DNA of 33,828 bases from Treponema sp. (GTDB lineage Bacteria > Spirochaetota > Spirochaetia > Treponematales > Treponemataceae). The notes under the pieces are model-generated. The model saw nothing but the letters and a program-made list of their open reading frames with translations, did no database searches and had not been told where the DNA came from. Location of the stretch: NCBI GenBank assembly GCA_017617145.1, contig JAFZWX010000184.1, forward strand, positions 1 to 33,828, written 5' to 3'. The translations under genes were made by a program, and so were the position numbers. Shown here piece by piece: positions 8,483 through 15,941 of this stretch (its first letter is position 1; every line of letters starts with the position of its first letter).

Positions 8483-9094
8483 TTAACTTTTTATAATTCT
8501 ATTAAATATTCTATAACAAGTAGCCCAGATTTTAAAGTGTTTTTTTTCATTCCAGACAACTTTTTGTGTTTTTAATTCCTCTGAACAACCCGATTTTTCA
8601 TCAGATTTGTTTGCACACAAGGTATATTCATTTGTATTCTTTGGAATAAGACGAATTATATGAAGAGGACAAACATCAACACATTTTCCGCACCCTGTAC
8701 ATAGATTTGAAATAACTGCAGTTCGGTTTTTTATATAAACAGCTTGTTGAGGGCAACTTTTTTTACAGTCGCCAAGACCTATACAGGCAAATTTACAAGG
8801 TGTTCCGGTTCCGGAATATTCATTTACCATGGCACAAGAATATGATTCATTAAAAATATCTCTAGTCATGTCAAATTTCTTTTCGCAGGAACATAAAACT
8901 ATTGCCCGCATATCGGATTTTTCAACTTTTTGTTTAATTGGATTAATATATTCAATTTCGGAGTTTGAAAGAATAGGATCTTCCTTTATTTTATTCTGAT
9001 TATGAATTGACGGAAACAATATGTAAAAAAGAAACATCAGAAGTATTGCAACAATGAGAATAACAATTATAAGCAGGATTGTTGAAAGAATCAT
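8483..9094 (-). CDS. rnfB: RnfB-like ferredoxin subunit lacking the N-terminal Fe-S domain
   Basis: The 203-residue protein has one N-terminal membrane helix (residues 3-27), a ~60-residue linker, and two ferredoxin-type clusters. Cluster one is C100, C104, C110, C114 in the RnfB-typical spacing (CKFACIGLGDCKKSCP). Cluster two is C132, C135, C138, C142 (CTGCGKCVDVCP). The part before cluster one (AIVLCSCEKKFD...) matches the RnfB linker, but the usual preceding domain with its G-x-N-C-G-x-C-G cysteine motif is absent. In Rnf complexes RnfB takes electrons from ferredoxin at the cytoplasmic face. It is the last gene of the operon and overlaps rnfA by 4 bp. Loss of the first cluster is consistent with the other subunits' losses. 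Confidence 0.75.
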   Translation of the reverse strand: MILSTILLIIVILIVAILLMFLFYILFPSIHNQNKIKEDPILSNSEIEYINPIKQKVEKSDMRAIVLCSCEKKFDMTRDIFNESYSCAMVNEYSGTGTPCKFACIGLGDCKKSCPQQAVYIKNRTAVISNLCTGCGKCVDVCPLHIIRLIPKNTNEYTLCANKSDEKSGCSEELKTQKVVWNEKKHFKIWATCYRIFNRIIKS

Positions 9095-9645
9095 TGGAAA
9101 ACCTCCGGATTAAGCCAGGATACATCCCAGGATGAAAGTGCAAGAATTAAAAGTGCTAAATAAAGGAATAAACGGCAGAAAATAACATCAGAAGTTGTAT
9201 CGCTGTTTCTTTTTCTAAAAGCAATTACAAAAGGAATAATGCCAACAAAAGCAGCAAAACAACCTAACATTATAAATATTGTATTTGCAAAGGAAATACT
9301 TTCTGAAACAGAAATAACAATTACAAGATATGAAAAGATGAATTCTGCAGCGGTTTTTCCTGTTGTTAAACGAATTATTGCTTCAAGAAATGCATCAATA
9401 CAAATATAAATTAAAAAGCAAACCAAAGGAAAAAGTTCAGCTATTTTTAAAGGAACCAGAATTCCTTTAGTTATAAACCAGCCCATCATTGTAGAAAGGA
9501 TTATAGAAATAAGAATCTTACTGCAAAAAGTAAGGCTTTTAAGCTTTTCGAGTTTTAAATCAATAATTTTATTTGTTCCTATTCCTGTAAATAATATTAC
9601 GCTTGAAAAGAAAAAATAATAAAGAAAAGTGGTTAATAAACTCAT
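9091..9645 (-). CDS. rnfA: RnfA-like integral membrane subunit
   Basis: The 184-residue protein has about six membrane helices, the right size for RnfA (about 190), and occupies the RnfA place between rnfE and rnfB. Overall sequence similarity is weak. In canonical RnfA a cysteine in the first helix (G-x-C-P) and one in the fourth (T-N-C-A) hold an intramembrane [2Fe-2S] cluster with RnfE. Here the corresponding stretches read FTGIGTNKI and a cysteine-free VISVSESISFANTIF. The assignment therefore rests on topology and gene order more than on motifs. It overlaps both neighbours by 4 bp (ATGA type). Confidence 0.65.
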   Translation of the reverse strand: MSLLTTFLYYFFFSSVILFTGIGTNKIIDLKLEKLKSLTFCSKILISIILSTMMGWFITKGILVPLKIAELFPLVCFLIYICIDAFLEAIIRLTTGKTAAEFIFSYLVIVISVSESISFANTIFIMLGCFAAFVGIIPFVIAFRKRNSDTTSDVIFCRLFLYLALLILALSSWDVSWLNPEVFQ

Positions 9646-10259
9646 TTATTTACCCCCACTTTACTCATAATATCAAACTTGTTCCTTATAAAAATATGAA
9701 TAAAAAGAAGTATAGAAGAAAACATTAAGGCACCTGGAATAGATGCAATAATTGAAAAGAAACCAAGATTGTCCGGAGATATCAAAACCTTTTCGTATAT
9801 TTGGTGTGCCTTACCAAAGAAGGTAAAGGTACCATAACCAACAAGATCACGGAATAAAAAGTAAAGAAGTACATATACAGAAAATGTAAGTACATGAATC
9901 ATATTTAGCTTAAGCCTTTTTACAAGCGGTTCATCCATATTTGAGAACAGATATCCAAAACTGAACACAGAAATCGGCATAAGATATATCATAAAGCCTA
10001 GTGTAAGCATAACTTCGGTACAAATTAAAATCATAATCTGCCTGTAAAGAATTGTAGTTGCAATAATCGTTATTAAAATAATTAGTGTACTTAATTCCTC
10101 AAGCTTCATTTTTTTGATTAACGATTTTATGACAGTTCCAACAAGCATAATAAGATTAAGTTCAATTACAAGTGCAACACCGTACACGAATCGTCCGGGA
10201 GCTGGAACCAGAACAGTAAGAATTGTAGCAATCAAAACATATATAGATCTTTTTTTCAT
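9642..10259 (-). CDS. rnfE: RnfE-like integral membrane subunit
   Basis: The 205-residue protein has about six membrane helices. The RnfE/NqrD-type signature near the end of the core, normally R-E-x-x-G-x-G-T-L-F-G, is recognisable as RDLVGYGTFTFFG around residues 136-148. The canonical cysteine positions are not kept: the L-G-I-F-x-P-L-I-x-x-N-C motif is replaced by LGFMIYLMPISVFSFGYLF. It follows rnfG with a 9-bp gap and overlaps rnfA by 4 bp, matching the canonical C-D-G-E-A-B order. It would pair with RnfA to form the membrane core. Confidence 0.65.
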   Translation of the reverse strand: MKKRSIYVLIATILTVLVPAPGRFVYGVALVIELNLIMLVGTVIKSLIKKMKLEELSTLIILITIIATTILYRQIMILICTEVMLTLGFMIYLMPISVFSFGYLFSNMDEPLVKRLKLNMIHVLTFSVYVLLYFLFRDLVGYGTFTFFGKAHQIYEKVLISPDNLGFFSIIASIPGALMFSSILLFIHIFIRNKFDIMSKVGVNK

Positions 10260-10268
10260 TTACTTTTC

Positions 10269-10730
10269 CTATTTATAAATAATATCCGGAATTTTTTCCT
10301 GCCAGTATTCACGTCTTTTATCTGATTTATTATTTAAAAATTGATTTCTTATTCTGCCATGAAGTGACGAATATGCAATGAATTGGGTTTCGCGTGTATC
10401 TTCATTCAAAATATATACAGCAGGAATAGGTCCATAATAGTTCATAATTCGTATTATAACTGCAATTTTTGGAGCTTTATCCATTGAATCTGTAATTTCA
10501 TAAGCAGCACAATTTACTGTAAGCGGACTATTAATTGGAATATTATCACCTACTTTCCATCTGCCGTTCTCTTCTTCATCCAGCACAGTCTGTACAGTAA
10601 TTGCAAGATTTTTTGTCCAGGCTTTTCTTGCTACTAAAACAAAATACAAAAGAATTCCGAATATAACTAAAAGAATAAGCATAAAAAATGCATAATTTCT
10701 AAAAAATTTTTTATTATCAATTTCCTGCAT
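10269..10730 (-). CDS. rnfG: RnfG-like subunit, truncated before the flavin-attachment motif
   Basis: The 153-residue protein has one membrane helix (about residues 12-34) and an extracytoplasmic domain. The stretch IRIMNYYGPIPAVYILNEDT resembles the G-Y-x-G-P-I-x-V-x-V-G-I strand of the FMN-binding domain. The following H-x-E-T-P-G-L-G motif is replaced by YSSLHGRI. The protein then ends about 35 residues later, where canonical RnfG (about 200 residues) would carry the S-G-A-T motif whose threonine is covalently flavinylated. No such motif exists here. It overlaps rnfD by 14 bp. Identity rests on position plus the G-P-I strand. Confidence 0.65.
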   Translation of the reverse strand: MQEIDNKKFFRNYAFFMLILLVIFGILLYFVLVARKAWTKNLAITVQTVLDEEENGRWKVGDNIPINSPLTVNCAAYEITDSMDKAPKIAVIIRIMNYYGPIPAVYILNEDTRETQFIAYSSLHGRIRNQFLNNKSDKRREYWQEKIPDIIYK

Positions 10731-11808
10731 TCAAAAGCTCCTTATCAATAGGACTCATTTTTGTCATTTTATGCATCAGGTAATCCATTCGTTTTTCTTC
10801 AATCATTCTTATAAGAAGATTAAAAACATTGCTTATAATGATTACATAAATCATTCCCACAGGCGAAGTCCCGGCACCAACAACCATGAATGCATAAATA
10901 CCGGCAATAATTGCATATATAATCTGCCCTATAATAGTCATAGGATGAGTTCCAAACCATTGAATTAAGAATACTGCAACAAATAAGGTTCCGCTTGTTA
11001 AAAGTGCAAGCAATATGTCGCCCTGATTCAATTCACCACCAGAAATATACGGGAAAAATACTCTTATAAAAGCTGCATATACAAAAAGAAAAATTGCAGG
11101 AATTAAAACAGAAAAAGAATTATCGGAAAAAAGAACTATTGAAGCAATTATTGTAAGCAGATTAAATCTGAATGCAGGAATAACAGACTGAGTATCCCAA
11201 AGCATTGATAATATTCCTTGTGGAAGTGAAACCTTAAAATGATTTAATATATTTGCATTAAGAAAGCCTGTAATTGAAATATCAAAATCATAAATTGGAA
11301 AAAAACCGTTGTTTATAAGCTGTACAGAAGGATTCTTTGCACTGAATAAATCTGGCGTAATAAGAAAACCAGGAAAATATGATTTACCAATAAAATATGC
11401 AATAAGAATTGAAACAGAAACAATATTAATCCAGAAATTTTCAGATGATTCAAAAACATACTTAAAAATAAGAAGCGTGCCAAATGAAATTATAAGTGCC
11501 GTTAATGGCGGATAATTTTGAGGCAGCAGCATTCCAACTGTAATTCCCTGAATAATATTTGTAATAGACATAAATTTATTTTTTCTTACAAAATAAAAAT
11601 GAATAAAACTTGCTAAAACAGCTCCAATTGCAGAACAGGTAATTACAATTATTGCGTCAAAGCTTTTTGTAAAAAATAACATAATAATCTGAAGCATAAG
11701 GAGCACTAATATTCTTATTGAAACAGCCGAAATTGAAGGTTTTTCATAAATATAAGGCTTTAGCGAAACTCTTTTATTTTGTAAATAATCTGATTTTTTA
11801 TTCATCAT
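10717..11808 (-). CDS. rnfD: RnfD-like integral membrane subunit
   Basis: The 363-residue length and roughly ten membrane helices fit RnfD/NqrB. The late loop SGGELNQGDILLALLTSGTL aligns by eye with the S-G-G-x-x-x-G-A-x-F-M-A-T-D-P motif, and VGAGTSPVGMIYVIIISN with the terminal G-x-x-P-x-G-V-x-F-A-x-L-x-x-N. The covalent-FMN motif (S-G-A-T-P-L) has no equivalent; the nearest segment reads ITGFLNANIL, and the downstream G-x-I-G-E-T-S motif is also missing. It starts inside the rnfC 3' end (11-bp overlap); the second Met is an equally good start. Confidence 0.75.
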   Translation of the reverse strand: MMNKKSDYLQNKRVSLKPYIYEKPSISAVSIRILVLLMLQIIMLFFTKSFDAIIVITCSAIGAVLASFIHFYFVRKNKFMSITNIIQGITVGMLLPQNYPPLTALIISFGTLLIFKYVFESSENFWINIVSVSILIAYFIGKSYFPGFLITPDLFSAKNPSVQLINNGFFPIYDFDISITGFLNANILNHFKVSLPQGILSMLWDTQSVIPAFRFNLLTIIASIVLFSDNSFSVLIPAIFLFVYAAFIRVFFPYISGGELNQGDILLALLTSGTLFVAVFLIQWFGTHPMTIIGQIIYAIIAGIYAFMVVGAGTSPVGMIYVIIISNVFNLLIRMIEEKRMDYLMHKMTKMSPIDKELLNAGN

Positions 11809-13060
11809 CTTTATCCAACTTATTCTTAATCATAGTAATTACCTGGCATAATGGTATTCTTGCCTGGCAAACAGTATTACAAAGCCCGCAGTTTATGCAC
11901 AAAGTTGCAGTCTGTAGAAGAGCTTCTGGAATTTCCTGATGTTTGAGTACATAGTCATACAAAATATCAGGTGCAATGCCAACAGGACACTTAAACCTGC
12001 ACATTCCACATTTTATGCAGGAATAAACCTGACTGTCTGTTGTATTATCTTTAGAAAGAAATTCAACAGATTTTACATATTTTGTAATTGGAATATCCAG
12101 TGTATTTACAGAATTACCGCACAAACGGCCATTTATAATTACAGCAGAAGGATTTTTTATAAAAGCACCAAGTTGTTTTACAACATCACGCAAAGTAAAA
12201 CCAAGCCGTACATTAAGAAAACAAGAAGCAGGTATGCAGTTTCCTGTAAAATGAACATGACGCGAAAGAACTGGCTCATTAAAAACAACAGCATTATAAA
12301 TATCAAACAAAGTATATGAATCAACAAAGAAATCTTTGCGACTCACAGAAAGCCTGCAGGTTTTACGTAATGTTTTATTGTAAAGCTCTGTAATTTCATA
12401 TTTAAAGCCATTCGTAAACTTTTTTGTGTCTACACCCATGTAATAAATATTTTGTTTTTCATCATTTTCAAGCTTACGTGCTTTAATATCTTTACTGTTA
12501 AGAACAAAAATAATACCTTCGGCATCGATTATTTTGGCAAGGATTTTTGCTCCTTCTTTAATCTGATCAAAATAAAAATGAGTCATAAGGGTATCGGCAA
12601 AACGACGTGTGTCTTCGTCAAAAAGCCTGACTATTAATGTTCTTGTTTTTTTTCTAAGAATTGCTTTTATCTGTTCTGTTATTGGCTCAGATTTTGTGGT
12701 AGAAAAAATATTTACAATGCCCTTATCATCAAGTTTTCGTTCAATTGTTGCAGCACTTAAACTTTGCCATTCTTCGGGAGTTCGTTTTTTACCAAGATAT
12801 GAAAAGCTTCCTTTAAAATCTATTATAAGCGCTTTTTCAATTTTTCCATCAGAATTATGAACAGAGCGTAAATCTTTTACAGTTCCGGGAATTGGAGAAT
12901 GAATTACTGAATTTGAAGAGCTGGCAATAATCTGACCTTCTTCTACAATTTCTCCAATTTTAATAACAGGCTTGCATAAATTGTTTTTTTCCTGCACCAG
13001 AGGTATTGTTACTGTTTTTGGTAAAAAGGCATTTTCTGTATATTTATAATTATGAATCAT
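11798..13060 (-). CDS. rnfC: RnfC-like subunit with Fe-S clusters but without the flavin/NADH loops
   Basis: The 420-residue protein follows RnfC order: a barrel-sandwich domain (residues 1-80, with IGEIVEEGQIIA and HSPIPGTV), a Nuo51-like core, an SLBB-like region, and two ferredoxin-type clusters at C348/C351/C354/C358 and C388/C391/C394/C398. In canonical RnfC the core has G-L-G-G-A-G-F-P-T and N-G-A-E-C-E-P-Y loops that bind FMN and NADH. The matching stretches here read GIVNIFSTTKSEPI and TLIVRLFDEDTRRF, so the glycine-rich and acidic loops are gone. This suggests no NADH oxidation in the usual way. It overlaps the upstream gene by 4 bp. Confidence 0.8.
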   Translation of the reverse strand: MIHNYKYTENAFLPKTVTIPLVQEKNNLCKPVIKIGEIVEEGQIIASSSNSVIHSPIPGTVKDLRSVHNSDGKIEKALIIDFKGSFSYLGKKRTPEEWQSLSAATIERKLDDKGIVNIFSTTKSEPITEQIKAILRKKTRTLIVRLFDEDTRRFADTLMTHFYFDQIKEGAKILAKIIDAEGIIFVLNSKDIKARKLENDEKQNIYYMGVDTKKFTNGFKYEITELYNKTLRKTCRLSVSRKDFFVDSYTLFDIYNAVVFNEPVLSRHVHFTGNCIPASCFLNVRLGFTLRDVVKQLGAFIKNPSAVIINGRLCGNSVNTLDIPITKYVKSVEFLSKDNTTDSQVYSCIKCGMCRFKCPVGIAPDILYDYVLKHQEIPEALLQTATLCINCGLCNTVCQARIPLCQVITMIKNKLDKDDE

Positions 13061-14460
13061 CTTTTACCACCCTTTCCTATAATAGCGGAAAAATAAATAA
13101 AAAGTAACATACAAAAGCCACATATCATCATAATTATACTAAAAATACTCACATTATACGAAATTGTTTTTGTATAACCTGCAAAAAAATCTTCACCTTG
13201 TGCTTTTATAACTTTTTCAATCGAATAAAAATCAAGATTTTCTATATTTTCCGTTACAGATTTTTTGAAACTCTCATTGTAGTACATTGTATAAAGCTGT
13301 TCTTTAATAATTCCGTCTTCTTCAACAAAACGCGGATAAACTACATGGTTTTCATCATATTCAGAGTTTCCGTTTAAAGATTTATATGGGTTTGTAATGA
13401 TGTTCCAGTTCCAGCGGAAAAAATCTTCAAGCAGCGGCAGTTTTTTTTGTGAAACAATAGCTGCAGTTTTTTCAGTGTTTCCGGGAAGCATAAGATTATC
13501 TTTATTTTTACTTCCTGTAATATTAAATGAACCTAAAATAAAATATGCAAGAATGATTACAGACGAAACAAGTAATACAGGTAAAACTATATTTGATTTT
13601 CCACCATAAGGAGAAACTGCTTTTGCAGAACGAATAAATACCGGCTGATATTCATACTTTTGTTTTTCAGTTTTATTTACAAAAGAAGCTGTTATAACTG
13701 CACAAACTGTTCCTGCAAGCAATAATATAAAAAATAAGCCGGATCTTAATGAAACAGAAAAAGCAGAAACTAAGGCAACAACCAGTGCAAAAACAGCAAT
13801 AATGTTTCCGGTAATAATTCTTTTTACTGCACCCTTTCGATTATAAAGATTCGAAATTATAAAAAGCAGAAGCTCTAATATAATTACCGAAATAGCACAT
13901 GCATAAAAAGCGTTACAGAATATATAAATACAAGGTAAAATTGCTGTAGTTATAAAAAAAAGTTTGTTTCTGGAAAAAATTGTAAGCACGATTGTAATCA
14001 GTAAAATAATAAGTGGAATCAGCCACAAATATGAAAGTGTGCAATCTATACCGGCTTGAGCACCTGCTTTTGTGAGCACTTTTATTAAACTGTCAAGATT
14101 TTTATCATATAAATCGGGAATATAAAAAAGTGAATAATTACCCTTTTCGTCGTAAAAATAATTTTGTCTGTCATAAAGATATTTATTTTCATCTGAAGAA
14201 ATACTGATTTTAAGCATTGCTTCTTCGATAGAGTTTCTTGAAAGCATAATAGGAACACGCTGATTTTTTAAAGACACATATTCAGTTATACCGCAATCAA
14301 TTAAAAGTTCTTCAAAATTCTGCGGCATAGTTGTTGTCTTTACATAAAGAACCCTGTAATCATTCCAGGATTTACCTTTTGGTATAGAGCGGAAACAAAT
14401 TGTAAGTATTGCAGCAATCAAAATTCCCAGAACAGGGAAAACCTTTTTTATAATATTCAT
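13057..14460 (-). CDS. Unrecognised membrane protein heading the Rnf-like operon
   Basis: This 467-residue protein is not recognised. Residues 6-25 form one membrane helix. Residues 26-140 form an extracytoplasmic domain with NYFYDEKGNYSLFYIPDLYD. A block of about six helices spans roughly 143-315, followed by a second soluble domain (about 316-435, with PLLEDFFRWNWNIITNPY) and a final helix near 438-460. No cysteine cluster or cofactor motif is evident. It overlaps rnfC by 4 bp and starts 6 bp after the PAP2 gene's stop, so it is an operon member and a candidate extra subunit or assembly factor of the Rnf-like complex. Confidence 0.75.
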   Translation of the reverse strand: MNIIKKVFPVLGILIAAILTICFRSIPKGKSWNDYRVLYVKTTTMPQNFEELLIDCGITEYVSLKNQRVPIMLSRNSIEEAMLKISISSDENKYLYDRQNYFYDEKGNYSLFYIPDLYDKNLDSLIKVLTKAGAQAGIDCTLSYLWLIPLIILLITIVLTIFSRNKLFFITTAILPCIYIFCNAFYACAISVIILELLLFIISNLYNRKGAVKRIITGNIIAVFALVVALVSAFSVSLRSGLFFILLLAGTVCAVITASFVNKTEKQKYEYQPVFIRSAKAVSPYGGKSNIVLPVLLVSSVIILAYFILGSFNITGSKNKDNLMLPGNTEKTAAIVSQKKLPLLEDFFRWNWNIITNPYKSLNGNSEYDENHVVYPRFVEEDGIIKEQLYTMYYNESFKKSVTENIENLDFYSIEKVIKAQGEDFFAGYTKTISYNVSIFSIIMMICGFCMLLFIYFSAIIGKGGKR

Positions 14461-14466
14461 TTATGG

Positions 14467-14949
14467 TTACTTTAATAAGGTCATTGAAAAACCAATGAGT
14501 ACACCCAGCAGAGCACCCATAATTACCTGTATAGGAGTATGACCATTTACCTCTTTAATTGATTTGTATTCATGAATATACTGATTTTTTTCAAGTTCAC
14601 GTCCAAGTTCATTAAGTTTTTGCGATTGAATACCACTGGAACGACGAACACCTACTGCATCTCGCATTGTTATAAAGGTTATAAGAAGAGAAAGCATAAA
14701 AACACTTGATTCAACACCTTCCCTTATGCCAATAGAAGTACAAACTGCAGTAACAACAGCAGAATGACTCGACGGCATGCCGCCTGTACGCCAGAACATA
14801 TTTGCAAGTAAATCTTTTAAGGTTTTTATTCGTCCATAGATCAGATGTATAAGAGTTTTAAGGAATTGAGCCCCAAGCCAGCTGAATATTCCGGAAAGAA
14901 ATGTTGGATGTGTAAAAAATAAAACTAACTTTTCATACTTATCAGGCAT
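14467..14949 (-). CDS. Divergent PAP2 (DUF212/YuiD-like) membrane protein
   Basis: The 160-residue protein carries the divergent PAP2 signature: GGMPSSHSA at residues 56-64, then RDAVGVRRSSGIQSQKLNEL, and near the C-terminus NGHTPIQVIMGALLG. Four or so membrane helices are likely. The S-H and terminal H resemble the phosphatase active site of PAP2 acid phosphatases, and the family is thought to dephosphorylate a lipid phosphate, but no substrate is established. It is the first gene of the minus-strand Rnf-like operon. The ATG at 14949 has AAGGA about 11 nt upstream. The 68-bp gap to the divergent pseudouridine synthase must hold both promoters. Confidence 0.85.
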   Translation of the reverse strand: MPDKYEKLVLFFTHPTFLSGIFSWLGAQFLKTLIHLIYGRIKTLKDLLANMFWRTGGMPSSHSAVVTAVCTSIGIREGVESSVFMLSLLITFITMRDAVGVRRSSGIQSQKLNELGRELEKNQYIHEYKSIKEVNGHTPIQVIMGALLGVLIGFSMTLLK

Positions 14950-15004
14950 AAAAAATATTCCTTAAAAATAATATTTAATTCTACCATTAAATTGCAAATT
15001 TTAC

Positions 15005-15010
15005 TATACT
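15005..15010 (+). promoter_or_regulatory. -10 element 7 nt before the pseudouridine synthase ATG
   Basis: TATACT at 15005-15010 ends 7 nt before the ATG at 15018, and no Shine-Dalgarno lies between. The -35 region is weak (TACCAT at about 17 bp). The spacing repeats that of other leaderless candidates in this window. Confidence 0.5.
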
Positions 15011-15017
15011 TTTTATT

Positions 15018-15932
15018 ATGGATTTTACAGATTTTAACACTGGAAAAGATGACATTGGACGCAGGCTCGATAAGGTAATAAGAATATTCATTCCTGATTT
15101 ACCGCTTTCTAATATCTATAAGGCAATGCGTAAAGGACTTGTTAAAATCAATGGAAAAAAATCAAAACCAGAATATAAAATTACCGAAGGCGATATTCTT
15201 TCAATTGCTGATATTTTATTAAACAAAGAAGAAAAACAAAGCTTTTCAAAGACTGGATTATATAAAATTGAAGAACTTATCGTTTATGAAAATGAAAATA
15301 TTCTTATTTTGAATAAACCGTCTGGAATAAATGTCCATAAAGCCGCAAAAGATGAAATTTCATTAGCAGACCTTGTTTCAGATTATTACGACAGAACACA
15401 CAAAAACCAGTCAATTTCATTTAAGCCCGGACCCTTACACAGATTAGACAAAATGACTTGCGGACTTGTTTGTTTTTCTATGAGCCTTGAGGGGGCAAAA
15501 TGGTTTAATGAACAGATGCAGGCGCATAAAATAAAAAAAACATATTCTGCAACTGTAGAAGGAACCGTAACCAAAAGCCAGAAATGGTCTGATTATATTA
15601 TAAAAGAAGATGAAACAGGAAACGAATTTCACACAGTAAAAGTAATTGCGGGTAACACAGAACAACTTCCACAAGATGCCAAAAACTGCATAACAACTAT
15701 TATTCCTGTAAAATCTTTTGAAATTAACGGAAAACCTTACACAAAAGTACATTTTGAAATAGAAACAGGCCGGCAGCATCAGATTCGCGCACAATCTGCA
15801 TTCCACGGATATCCTCTTGTTTCAGATACAGCCTATGGTGCAGCAAAAGGACCACTACCCTTTGATTTATGTGCCTTTAAGCTTGAGTTTGCCGATAAAC
15901 TTACTTGTGAAATCCCTCTTTTGCCTTTATAA
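15018..15932 (+). CDS. RluA-family pseudouridine synthase
   Basis: The 304-residue protein has an N-terminal S4 RNA-binding domain (residues 12-62: RRLDKVIRIF...AMRKGLVKING) and a RluA-type catalytic domain. ILNKPSGINVHK (97-108) starts the core. HRLDKMTCGLV (141-151) contains the catalytic aspartate D144. GRQHQIRAQSAFHGYPLVSD supplies the late conserved motif. It converts uridine to pseudouridine in rRNA, probably in the large subunit as for RluC/RluD; the exact site cannot be read from sequence. Its last codons overlap the promoter of the next gene. Confidence 0.92.
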   Translation: MDFTDFNTGKDDIGRRLDKVIRIFIPDLPLSNIYKAMRKGLVKINGKKSKPEYKITEGDILSIADILLNKEEKQSFSKTGLYKIEELIVYENENILILNKPSGINVHKAAKDEISLADLVSDYYDRTHKNQSISFKPGPLHRLDKMTCGLVCFSMSLEGAKWFNEQMQAHKIKKTYSATVEGTVTKSQKWSDYIIKEDETGNEFHTVKVIAGNTEQLPQDAKNCITTIIPVKSFEINGKPYTKVHFEIETGRQHQIRAQSAFHGYPLVSDTAYGAAKGPLPFDLCAFKLEFADKLTCEIPLLPL

Positions 15933-15933
15933 T
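15905..15933 (+). promoter_or_regulatory. Promoter inside the end of the pseudouridine synthase gene
   Basis: TTGTGA (15905-15910), a 17-bp spacer and a perfect TATAAT (15928-15933) end 8 nt before the ATG at 15942. No Shine-Dalgarno is present, so a leaderless transcript is likely. Confidence 0.7.
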
Positions 15934-15941
15934 TATTTTAT

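Noticed and set aside
8483..14460. Decaying pseudogene operon
   Set aside because: All seven frames are open, tightly overlapping and free of frameshifts, and the Fe-S cysteines are perfectly kept.
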